Shown piece after piece: positions 1-11,100 of a stretch of 64,000 nucleotides of DNA. Numbering within the stretch: position 1 is the first letter of the stretch; every line of letters begins with the position of its first letter. The notes beneath the pieces are model-generated. The model was not told the origin of the DNA, ran no database searches, and worked only from the letters and a program-made list of their open reading frames with translations. This DNA comes from Liolophura sinensis (lineage: Eukaryota; Mollusca; Polyplacophora; Chitonida; Chitonidae), in assembly GCF_032854445.1 (NCBI RefSeq), contig NC_088296.1, forward strand, positions 9,274,706-9,338,705, read 5' to 3'. The translations under genes were made by a program, and so were the position numbers.

Positions 1-85
1 TGCTAAAATACAATCAGCAGTAATGATTCCTAAACAGAGACAAGAGGTATGATTCATTTAGTGGAATATACTAACTTTGGGTCTC

Positions 86-139
86 ATGACGATATGCCTG
101 AAATGCTGCCAAAGTGGCGTTGATACATAATCATTTCAT
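86..139 (+). repeat. SINE 3'-tail fragment
   Basis: The stretch ATATGCCTGAAATGCTGC, followed by AAGTGGCGTTGATACATAATC, resembles the stretch at 63864-63923 near the other end of the window. That copy ends in (ATTC)n, as a SINE tail would. No head is visible here, so this is a 3' fragment of a third SINE tail type. Confidence 0.5.
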
Positions 140-288
140 CTTTCAGGAGTGTCTTCCCTTTACACTGTTTTAATGTTAATGTATATTTAATGTGATGACA
201 ACACAGAATTTGGCGTAATTTTAGACCACCGACGTCTAATAAATTGCAATTAACATTACTGAATTTGTTTTACTTAATGCTATTATTT

Positions 289-560
289 ATGCATTTACAT
301 AAACAGTTAGAATAAAACTGAGGTAAATTGACAAGAGGTCGTATTTCACTTGTTACGTGTGACCATTTGCCATCTATCACACTGTAGTGGCTGCCCTAGG
401 TTTTCTCTCTACGCTATATGTTTTAATTGTATTATACTCAAGTGGTTTTCTCTTTATGCTGAACGTTTTAATTATATTGTATTCAAGTATGGTTTGGTGG
501 ATATGTAGCTTGGCTTCTCTCAACGGTATCAAGAAAAAAATAGTCTAAACCGGATTCGCT
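289..560 (+). repeat. Unidentified interspersed repeat, copy 1
   Basis: The segment around AGTTAGAATAAAACTGAGG, followed by TGACCATTTGCCATCTATCA, recurs at 42465-42590 (same strand), 42940-43050 (opposite strand) and 60385-60475 (same strand). Within this copy a 45-bp stretch is repeated directly (about 400-444 and 445-489). No coding potential or tRNA-like head is visible. I do not recognise the family. Confidence 0.6.
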
Positions 561-1226
561 TTTTAAAAATATTTAATCATTTTATTAAAGAGGACGTGCG
601 GGTTACGCATATTTTCAGGTTAAATAGTTTTTTCAAAGCCATTCACCTAACGTTATTTTACTTTTGTACAATGGACTGAAGTTTAAGAAATATTTAACAC
701 GAAAGGTGGTGTCAAGTCCCACTTTCATGAAACGAACGTAGTGTTAAGTACTCCTTAGCTAAGCACACTTCAGTTCTCTAATACATACCTTACATACAAA
801 TCAAGGGATTACATAGGCAAGTGCGCTTAATGAAACCGGCCCAGACGTATTTCCCATCAAATAATTGAACAATTTCAAAAATTGTTCTAAAATTTCACAT
901 AACTTGTTGCATTTGATCTTTTATACGCAGTACATATAACATGTATAGTTTAACCTCTGGGGTGTGAATAGCAGGCCTCTATAGCATGTCCATGCAATAA
1001 AGGACTCCACTAACCCAAGGATATGTCAGGTTCTCTGTAGAGCGCTGAAATTTGAGAAACCATTAACAATGTACACGCACGAGAAAATTCCGCACACAGC
1101 CAAACAGGAGATAGCTGTTCACGGGAAGCCATCGAAGTACGCACCGATAGACTCTATGCTTAGTGACATACTTACATGAGAAGTACACGTATACATGTTT
1201 TCTGTAACTTCAATAATAACTCAGAT

Positions 1227-1632
1227 AAATAAATAAAAACACAGTACAGGTAATCTTCAGTACTGTAACTATACACATGCGATGTGACCGAGAATACAGA
1301 GGTCTTATCATGAAAATTATATTATTTATTGTTCATGGAAACCAATACACACCGTACAGATATATGCATGTAGTCATATACGCATGCATGGTGATTTGCT
1401 GGTATGTGCATAGTTGGTTGGGCGCTCTCATCGAAGTTAATGCCACGTAGTGATATGCGGAGAGTATACTGGCTTTTCTCACTAGACTCCACTTTCCACC
1501 TACTAAAGATACCCACTGTAGTTTAAGTGAAATATGGCGTAAAACACCATTGAAATAAATAAATAAAAGTACAATAGCTAATCTTCAGTAAGGTGACTAT
1601 ACACATGCGATGTGACTGAGAATACAGATGTC
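1227..1632 (+). repeat. Direct duplication of about 78 bp, copies 1227-1304 and 1555-1632
   Basis: Both copies begin with AAATAAATAAAA, share AATCTTCAGTA, and continue with CTATACACATGCGATGTGAC and GAGAATACAGA. A short SINE tail (GGCGTAAAACACC, 1536-1548) lies directly before the second copy, so the AAAT-rich start of both may descend from SINE tails. No gene is visible in 561-1840. Confidence 0.65.
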
Positions 1633-1849
1633 GTGTTCTATGTCTTTGACACGGCGTTTCAGTAAGACAGCATTTGAAATATGTAAGTTTTAGGGCAAGT
1701 AACATGTATGTGACCGACGCAATGCTATGAAGATGTATTTAAACACGTTGAAGTACAAAAACGTGTCGGTTTAGTTGCAGTCAGTCAAACGATGTTTTTG
1801 GTGCATGTGCACGCGTCGGGCTTATTTGATTGTCTCCCATGGTTTTCCA

Positions 1850-2140
1850 GTGAATGAATAAATGTATGTATGAATGAACGAATGAATCCTTAGGGATTTA
1901 CGTCTTACTTAATAGCTTTTCAGTTATATGACGACTTTAGGTGTGCGAACATATATTATAGCTTCTTGTTGCACGATGACTCCAAGCCACCAAAGTGCTT
2001 CCGTTACTGAGGTGTCATGTAGCAGACACCAGAGATGACATTCCACTCATTCACATTATCTTGACACCTGGCCAACCAGTCATGTTTCCTTGTTCTAAAC
2101 TCTCAGCGCTGAGCGCCAAGCGAATCAGCAACAAGTTTTG
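1850..2140 (-). repeat. tRNA-derived SINE, family B, minus strand
   Basis: Read on the minus strand it contains CGCTTGGCGCTCAGCG, then a segment ending AACAAGGAAACATGACTGGT. It then runs to GTCGTCATATAACTGAAAAG and an ATTC-rich tail. The same order is seen in the copies at 20599-20945, 25875-26145 and 45690-48030. The tRNA-like head is not clear in this copy. Confidence 0.65.
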
Positions 2141-2145
2141 GTTCT

Positions 2146-2285
2146 GGTGTCTTCGGGCGTGACACTTTGGCGGTATGGGCTTGCCCTGTTACAAAAATTA
2201 ACAATGTATATACACTCACATTATGACTCCTCATTGTCAAATGACTGAGAAAGTGTTCATTGCGACCCTAAACCACAAACATACA
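2146..2285 (+). repeat. Family B SINE, 3' half, plus strand
   Basis: GGTGTCTTCGGGCGTGACAC and GGGCTTGCCCTGTTAC match the middle of family B. AAATGACTGAGAAAGTGTT and CCTAAACCACAAACATAC match its 3' end. It stands back to back with the minus-strand copy on its left, and its tail runs directly into the microsatellite on its right. Confidence 0.65.
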
Positions 2286-2457
2286 TACATACATACATAC
2301 ATACATACATACATACATACATACATACATACATACATACATACATACCTAACTACACACACACACACACACGCGCGCGCGCGCACGCACGCACGCACGC
2401 ACGCACACACGCACGCACACACGCACACACGCACACACACATACACACACACATACA

Positions 2458-2487
<30 letters not shown>
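2278..2487 (+). repeat. Compound (ACAT)n / (AC)n / (CACG)n microsatellite
   Basis: About 70 bases of ACAT units are followed by AC, CG-rich and CACACG variants, then ACAT again. It begins exactly where the family B SINE tail ends, so it probably expanded from that tail. Long open frames over it are composition artefacts. Confidence 0.95.
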
Positions 2488-2488
<1 letters not shown>

Positions 2489-3244
2489 GCGATGAGGAAG
2501 GGAACAGTTTTAGCGTGCAAATTTGTGCGGATAATAAGCGACACACATTTACTAAAGTACACATCCAGGCATGATTCCTAGGACAGTCACAATAACTGGA
2601 CAACATGCAAAACGATTGGCCCACACTTTCTATACCTGACCTTTCACCTTGTGCTGTCAAAGCCATCAACCAGGAAGTAAACTTCAAAAGTTCACTTAGC
2701 CCAAGCTGACATTATTTTTTGGCTTTATGTAGCGCTCCTGTCTCTCATTGGTCAGTCATGAGTAAAACATTTAGACCAGTGTCTTTCTTTCTTCCTGGTT
2801 GACAATCAATGAAAAGGTTTCAAAACGCGTACTGGCGACAACTGATCGTTCCTCTACCATTGACCTCATGTGGACAGGGGGTATGTCAAGGAGTTATTTT
2901 TGTCCTTCCTCTCTATTTAGATATACTGACCAACGTCAAATAAGTAGTACGATGTTAATTTCCTAATCAAATAAATCATTTTGAAAAACAAATAAGGCTG
3001 TAATCTCTGTACACAAATTTTAACTCGTCGGCTGAATATTCATTGGTAGGCTATCGTGAATCTACTGTGCGCAGATGTAAGACTGCACTAAATACTTAAC
3101 AAAATCGACCAGTAAACAAAAGACTAATTTTATGTGTAATTTGAGACGATAATACACAGTACTATGAAAAGTATAGTGTATTGTTCTGACAGGAGCGCAA
3201 ATGTAGACAATAATAAAATAGTCTGCCCAGATCATATAATATCC

Positions 3245-3412
3245 ATTTCCTCTCTGGCCATACGTGGTAAGGTCTTCCAGCAAACTGTCCATAGTCGTGG
3301 GTTTCCCCCCGGGCTCTGCCGGATTTCCTTTCACTATACAGTTGGCGGTTGTCTTAAAAGTGAAATATTCTTGGGTACGGCGTAAAACACCAATCAAATA
3401 AACAAATAAATA
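3245..3412 (+). repeat. SINE family A, 3' part
   Basis: It contains GTCGTGGGTTTCCCCCCGGG and GGGTACGGCGTAAAACACCA, followed by an AAATAAAT tail. This is the family A tail as seen in full at 31069-31322. The tRNA-like head is missing, so the copy is 5'-truncated. Confidence 0.8.
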
Positions 3413-4047
3413 AATATTCATTTAATATACAAAAGACGTGCACTGTAAAAACGTGTTTGACCTTTTTGAGGATTTTGTGTAATTTAGACCAGATGCTGTT
3501 TGACGCAATACAATTAGTCTGTCACCACGTGACGTACATTCACCTAACATCCTACAGCGTTGCAATATAGGTACACTTACATGACTTCGCGTGGGACTGA
3601 AGTCGAGTGCACCTGCGAGTGCTGGCATGTACGAAGTTATAGCTGATATACGAGGATTGCACTGGGTGCACAGCGTACAGACTCGGCTGTCATTTCTTCA
3701 GTATTACTAGTAAAGAAGTCTGTGGAACTTGGTTAGAAAGTCTCATGGTTAGAAATCAGGTATAGGTACTGGTCTTTACTAACTCATTGTTGTTGTCAGT
3801 TTTAATGATAATATTGACTTTTGTGTTGTTGTCATCGTTGGCATTGAAATTTTCCTATTTGCCTTCATGTTTATCTTTTGGCCACGTATTGGCTAAAATG
3901 TTCCCAGCGTTGCGCTAACCAGTAATAATACATTAATGTATTCAGTCAATCATTCATTAATTCGTTCATTCACTCATATTTAGGCCCATCTCTTCTTTAA
4001 TGTGCAATGCTATACTGTTACAATTATTATTGTTATACCAGTTATTG

Positions 4048-4074
4048 CTATACCAGTTATTCAAACTGGTATAG
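4048..4074. other. Perfect 11-bp inverted repeat just upstream of a splice acceptor
   Basis: CTATACCAGTT (4048-4058) and AACTGGTATAG (4064-4074) are exact reverse complements around a 5-base loop. It lies 54 bases before the probable acceptor of the first coding exon of the mucin-like gene. A partial second copy of the left arm lies at about 4033-4043. Function is unknown and chance is possible. Confidence 0.5.
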
Positions 4075-4132
4075 GTCTGTGCTTAAATTGCCGTCAGATT
4101 TCTAACTTGAATTTTCCTTTATCTCCAGGGAC

Positions 4133-4187
4133 ATGTGTGCATCGAAATGGCTGATGATGATAATACAAAGTATTCTTATCTCTTCAG
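4133..4187 (+). CDS. Gene A exon 1: signal peptide
   Basis: The ATG at 4133 opens MCASKWLMMIIQSILISS, a short positive and hydrophobic leader. It ends in phase 1 before the donor GTTTGT. The start lies 4 bases inside an exon that begins after TTTCCTTTATCTCCAG. The ATG at 4154 in the same frame would remove most of the leader, so 4133 is preferred. Confidence 0.7.
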
Positions 4188-7100
4188 GTTTGTATTTAAT
4201 GTTATTTACTATGGTTAAAAAAGCAAATTATGAAACTAACTGATTCATTACCAAGTAAATGTAACTAAATAACATCTCCATAAAAGCTTGGACTGTAAAG
4301 GTATCCTCGATAAGCACCACAGCCGCAGCACATCCGACGGCAGCACTGTTTGCTTGTAACATCAGCATGCCAAAGAGTTCTCGTAAAACAGAAATCAAAG
4401 CTATTGTTCTATTTTATGAGTGCGTCATAAAACAGCGATGAGTCACTAGCTGTGTGTACGTACGGTGTGTCATAGGACGGAGGGGATCCATTAGCTGTGT
4501 GTAGGTAGAGTGGGTCATAGGACGGAGGGGAGCCATTAGGTGTATGTACGTAGAGTGGGTCATATGACGGAGGGGAGCCATTAGGTGTGTGTAGGTAGAG
4601 TGCGTCATAGGACGGCGAGAGGCCATTAGGTGTGTACACGTAGAGTGCGTCTTCTTGTGGCATGTCACCAAACACCTCATTTCTGGTTCTGTGCATTAAC
4701 CGGCACTAAGACAGATACACGTGAAGTGTGTGAAAATAGGTGAACATTTTGAGAAAAAATATCCAAAAGAAAAGTCCGAAAATATATAATTGACGACAGA
4801 AAAAAAGTCGAAATTGCAAAAAAAAAAAAAAAAAAAAATCTTAAAACTTCGACTCTCCCGATCAACACCTCGTTTCTTTTTTTTTTTTTGTTTATCTTTC
4901 TTTCATTGCAAGCATTCATATTTCTTCAGTGTCTACATATTATGGAACTCACTGACGGTATAGCTAAGTAAACTTTACCAGTGGACGGTATTTACCAGCC
5001 ACACGTAAACCAGCCATTGGTAGACAAATAGCCGAGCCGTTACACAGTAGTTGTCATTATCTGATTCTTACCACACCCTCATGGAGGTAACCTTTCATCA
5101 ACCCATCGTAAAATTTGGCCGCCTGGGCACGCCTTGACGTTTGGAGGGCAGGACTGAGGGCTGGCAATCCAGACGTGTCTAGTACGAACGTGACATAAAA
5201 ACCAGAGCCAAGTTGAGATACCGAATGGGGGAGTTATGACTGGTTACTTAAAACTTCTCAGCTTTGCCTGCATGCCCAAAACTTTATTTACTTTTTAAAA
5301 AGTTTACTTTATTTATTGATTCCGTCAAACGCAAGAATTTTTTTTACACTGTGGTGGTCATTTATATGTGTGGAGAAGACAAGAGTGCCCGGGTTAAACC
5401 ATCGACCTGTGGCAAGTTACTGACGAACTTCTTCACATCCGAGGTGCAGATATGCACACCACGCCGATGAAAGAGTAGCTCCATGCGGTGTGTGAATTGT
5501 TTGCTGGGGATTTTTTGTAAAATTCGTCAAACTCTCTTTAGTATTACGCTCGTAAAGCAGCGACGTAATTGACATGCTAGCACCTTGGGTTACCAACATA
5601 CTATTACCTGCATGTACGCTGCTTGGAACCGACTTGAGTAGGCAAGAAATGTTGGATTTATAACGCCAAATATGCGAACTTTCTAGCTTTACGTCATCAA
5701 TATTATGGTTTAGGAAGGTTCAAAAATGTATTTTTTTCTATTCTATTCTATTTAGGTTTCTATGTATTTAATCCTTTATTTATTTCATTTCTTTTTCTTT
5801 ATTTTTTTTTCTATTTAACGACGAACTCGAGAAATTTTGCACCTGTACAGGCACCTGTCAGTAAGGTGTATGGGTGGAGGACCCCTTGCTCCTTACAGCG
5901 CATGTGCCGGCGCTCTATGCTCACTTTACATCACTGCCACCACTAGACAAGCTTGACCGTTGCAAGCTTTGCCACGATCGTAAGCTTAGCGTTACCACCG
6001 GTGTCCTTGCGTGGAAGTAATTATCAATAAAATTATTTCATCTGTTGATTAGAATAATGTTGTGTTTACCTCAGATAAGGATAATCTATGTGTATCAATA
6101 AAAATAGAAAGAATGGTAGAGACAGATCTTATGTGCTTTCTGACATCACTTCCTGCCTCATCACAATAACCCCAGTACTAGTACATGTAGTATGAACGGA
6201 ACCGCCTAATAAACCATGGATTTACGACAGGTACATGTCAATCCACATTAGTTAAATGCCACGACCGAATTGTCTGGAGCTGGACAGATTCAACTAGGGG
6301 ATTGACGTCAGTTTCAACAATATATACTAACACAGAATTTGAATGTCACGCCATGATTGCCCAGTTTTGAAATCACAGTTTTTTTGTTTTTTTTTTGACT
6401 CGACACTACCCTTCCCTGCGTACCCAAAACATACCTGATTCGGGTGAAGTCGATTGAATCAGTGGTTGAATCCTTTCTTTATGGCTGGATAAATGTACTG
6501 AGGGCCAGGGGAAGAATAACCAACGTTTGAGAGCTTAAACTGTCCATATTCATTGAAATTCACTCAGCCGTGACAACAATATTGTGATCTTAAGTTACAG
6601 TTTGAAATGCCTAACTATATCATCACACTGAGCAGTCCTCCAAAGGCACATCGTGTTTTTCGTTGGCAGAACACTAGCTTTGTATGCCTGGATTTAATTT
6701 CTAGCGGTTTCCTACAAAAAATCCCATTAAATTCACGCCTTTAGAAATATATGTCATATGCACTTCACCTCAATATATAGGCCTACTGACTACTGGACTA
6801 TGTCCGCGGTTAGGCTTTGGTCTGCCTGTTACGAAAATGCGACTAAGATGGTTATTAGTTTGCGTCTGTCTTGGAGCTCAAGATGAAGTTTTGATCTTCT
6901 TGAATAGTCGTTTGTCTTTGTAGATAATCAGTTTAATTCGATCTGGATGTATCTGACAGGCTAAATAAAATAAATCTCAGGCACCGAAAAGTGACGTATT
7001 TCGTGATGCATTGTCGTGCAAAAGTCTTCTAAAGAGAGCAATAAACAGCACTTGTGTTTCAGCTGCAACTGGTAATAAATGGAGCACAAACATAACAATA

Positions 7101-8126
7101 ATCAACATGTGACCGAAATTTGTCGTCAAACCTAAATCAATCATTTAAACATTATAACACAGTGACAATGAAGTTTTGGGGGGGGGGGGGGGTTGTTGTT
7201 ATTTTATAATTAGGGTTACTGGTTGCCCAAATCGCATCCACGAGTTTGATTTTCTTTCGATGATTTCCTAATCGTAATGATTCATAAATGGTGCGAGTAA
7301 GTATATACACTCTCCCGAATGCTCTTAACGCCTCAGGCCAGTTCAGTGTTGCGCTTCAGTCGGTTGTTTTATTTGTATGAAAGCACTCCATAAATCGTTC
7401 AACCAATCAGCATTGAGCCTACATCAATTTGAGTGAGAGATACAGGCATGTTGGTTTCTATGTAGAAATACTCCATCTTATCGTTCTATAGTAGTTCTAT
7501 TGTTTCTTAACTATACAGTACTGTTTCACTTCAATGGATAGCGCGTAGTTGTCTTCATTGAACGTCATGAATAATTTTGCTGTGAATTTTGAAATCCCAC
7601 ATTAATTTTCCGTTACATGTGAAACTTTGACAACTTTTGAAGGAGGTGTAGATGCAGTTACCACAACAATACAATGGACTGTAACTACAACGAGTGTTGA
7701 AACCACAACGACAAGACCATCAACAACGGTTGTTGATCTAACAACAACAGCAGGGTTCACAACGGTATTTCCGACGACTTTCAGTTCTGACATTACCACC
7801 GATACATCCGAAACGCTGTCACCATCAACAATAACGGTGAATCCGGTAATTACCACGATGGAAAGTACAAGTACAACTGAGGATGCAACAACTGACCCTA
7901 TTTACCCGGCTACAACGTTCCCAGCCAACTCAAGAGCGACAACTAATGAGTTTGAATCAACTTCCACCGTCGAAACAGGTATGTAAAGTGAACAAAAATA
8001 CATGTATTGCCGTGAACTTAGCCGTGAATCAGAATTCATAGTCAAGCAATTAACTAATGCGTATGAACGAAAATGTCATCACAATGCAGTGAGGTAAGTT
8101 TAATCGGTGAATGAGTAAATGGATTC

Positions 8127-8163
<37 letters not shown>

Positions 8164-11100
8164 ATTGGTGTTTTACGCCGTACTCAAGAATATTTCACTT
8201 ATACTACGGCGGCCAGCATTATGGTGGGTGGAAACCGGGCACAGCCCGGGGGAAACCCACGACCATCCGCAGGTTGCTGGCAGACCTTCCCACTTACGGT
8301 CGGAGAGGAAGCCAGCATGAGCTGGACTTGAACTCACAGCGACCGCATTGGTGAGAGGCTCCTGGGTCATTACGCTGCGCTAGCGCGCTAACCGACTGAG
8401 CCACGGAGGCCCCTAAATGGATTCGAAGTGTGATTATTATTTTGATTAGTGTCGTATACGTACCCAGGAATTTTTCAATTCTACATGTAGGACGCTGGAC
8501 ATTGATTTGGTTGGGGTTTTACGCCCTACCCATGAATTTTTTACTTATTCGATGCATGACGGGAAGCGTTATGGTGAGAGGAAACCGGACAGAACCCGGA
8601 CAAAACCCATGACAACCTACAAGTTGCTGGTAGACCTCCCCACGTAGGGCCGGGGAGTAAGCCAACAAGAGCTGGACTTGAACTCACAACGACCACACTG
8701 GTGGGAAGCTCCTCGGTCATTGCGCTGAGCTAACACGCTACCCACAGCTCACTGAGGCACCTATGTGTGTTAGAAGATAATAATACAACACAGTGTGCTA
8801 AGTCCAGTCATTCAGTGAATGAATAATTAGATGAAGCTTGTATCATTAATATTTTGATTAGTGTTTAGAGGTATTCTGAAGATGTTATCATTGATTTTAT
8901 GCCGGTCATGTTTTAGTATGAATTTATGCATTTCACTGAGCTTTTCGCCGAACTCAAGAATATGTCATATTCCATATTGACTTTACGCGTGGATGGACGC
9001 AATTCAGTTGCATTGTGTTCATATGCAAATACATACCGCTTCCACGAGTACATTGTGACGAGTTACCGGCAACTCTTGTCATTATGAATCTCTAAAAATA
9101 CGTCTATATCTCCATTCGAATATTTTAAAAGAAAAAAAACCGACATTAGGAAGAAGGCCACCAATTTCAGCGTTCGGATTGTTGTCAAGAGTTGCTTCCC
9201 CTGATCTGCAATCATAAGCCGAGATATACAATATCGGACTGAATACTTTGAGCCTTCCAGGTGGAGTAAATGAGACAAAACCTGATCAAATGGATGTACA
9301 TAAAACCATTTCACATCTTGCGATACTGGTCATAGTGCTTTCAACAGAGAAAAACGTTTTATATGCTACAGCATTTAATTTAATCTTTACTCACTGTTAG
9401 TCTGAATATATTTTTCGTCTATAACTGTTTTGTTTCTTTTTCTGTTAAAAACACTGTGGGAACTATTACAACAATCCGATGATGTTTAGTGGAACACAAT
9501 GTACTTTTAACGCCGCCTGGCTGATGAAGTGTAAACATCGAGGTTTTCTTGAATGTATTAATATAAAAATAAAACATATCCTTGACCGAATGGCCGAACG
9601 GTGAACTCGATGCCACTGTCAGATCTTTGGTCCCTGGGGTCGCGTTTTCGAACCCAGCTCTTGCTTCCTCGGCTGCCCGGAGGTTTCTCTGGTACCCGAC
9701 CAAGGGCGGTGGTTTACAGTGGATATGTTGTTATATTTATTTAATTGATATTTATCTTTTTTACTGGTGTTTTACTCCGTACCCCGGAATATTTTAGTTA
9801 CATGACGGCGGTCAGCATTATGGTGGGAGGAAACGGAGCAGAACCCGAGGGAAACCCACGACTATCCGCAGTTATATGGATGAAAGATTGTGTGTATGTG
9901 GCGTTTAACACCAGTCGAATTAAATAAACTCATTTAATTCAGCTCAGGCCTTGTAGCCTACATGTACTGAGAATTCTTTCGGCTCCGTAGCTGTTATCTA
10001 AGCATACCATACATGCATGTTTAGGTTTTCTCGTCGTACTTAAAAAGTTTTTCAGTCAAAAAAACAGTTTTAGCTTTAAGTATGGTCTTGGGTTTCCCCT
10101 GGGCTCTTCCGGATTTCCTCTCACCATAATGCAGGCCGTCTTCGCATAAGTGAAGTACTTTTGAGTACGGCGTAAAAAGACCAATCAGATTAATAAACAA
10201 AGAAATTGATACGAAGGTCTTTGTTTGCAGGCCGAGACAACTCAACAGTTACGACCTGTGAACAAAGCACTCAAATAGAAGACCTTGAAGGAAGACTTGT
10301 GGCCGTCACAGCCTTGGCGGCGGGGTTTGGTGTGACGTCAGCAATACTGTTAGTACTACTCATCTTTCTGCACAGAGGAACAATTGCGTTCAAACTGAGA
10401 CAATTGTGTAACATGAAACAAAGACCATCAGAGCTCCGCAACAGAAATCAGGTAAGTTGTAACAAATCACCGTGGAAAAAAAAACTTTACAAAAAGTAAG
10501 AATGATCAGATGGACAGCTGGAAATATTCGTAAAAATGATTGCATTATTTTCTTAGATTGCTTATGAGAGATAAATGCCTTCAGATTTTTGCATTATATG
10601 ACGTCATCAACCATGTAGCTGTTTTTTATGAACTCCGACATTACGGGAAATTTGTTTTTAACTTTAAACAAAGCTTTATTGCTCGAGTAGCTCCTGTTAA
10701 ACACGAGAGGTTTAGTTTGATAATCTCCTGAAAACATTCGCCTGAAGTGAGTAGGAAGAGGAAAAGGTGGTATGACGTCCGAGTACATTCCTACTGGCAC
10801 TGTTGTCATCACAGTGTGTTGCACAGGCCAGTTATGTGTGTATAGCCCAAATTACTTCAGAGGACGTTCATTTCATTGTGTTAGGCCTATACAGTCTTTC
10901 AGTGGAAGGCCGGGATGGTGTAGAGCTTTAAGTAAAACTACGTTCGGACGCAGGCGTCTACACTGAACAACGCTGTTTGGCTGTGTACGCTATAATTTTG
11001 CTTTACATTTTTTTTTTTACCTATACACATGAAAAGTGTTCTGTTGTTGAAAGTTGCAGATGGACCACAGGTTTGGTACGAACAGCCACATCTACACCGA

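Noticed and set aside
2223-2687. Open frames rich in His/Thr or Cys/Val
   Set aside because: Translations of the (ACAT)n/(AC)n microsatellite on both strands.
8173-8370. Protein-coding frames across SINE copies (also 11341-11644, 31127-31389, 62327-62518)
   Set aside because: The same peptide pieces occur in every family A copy; they come from the repeat, not from genes.
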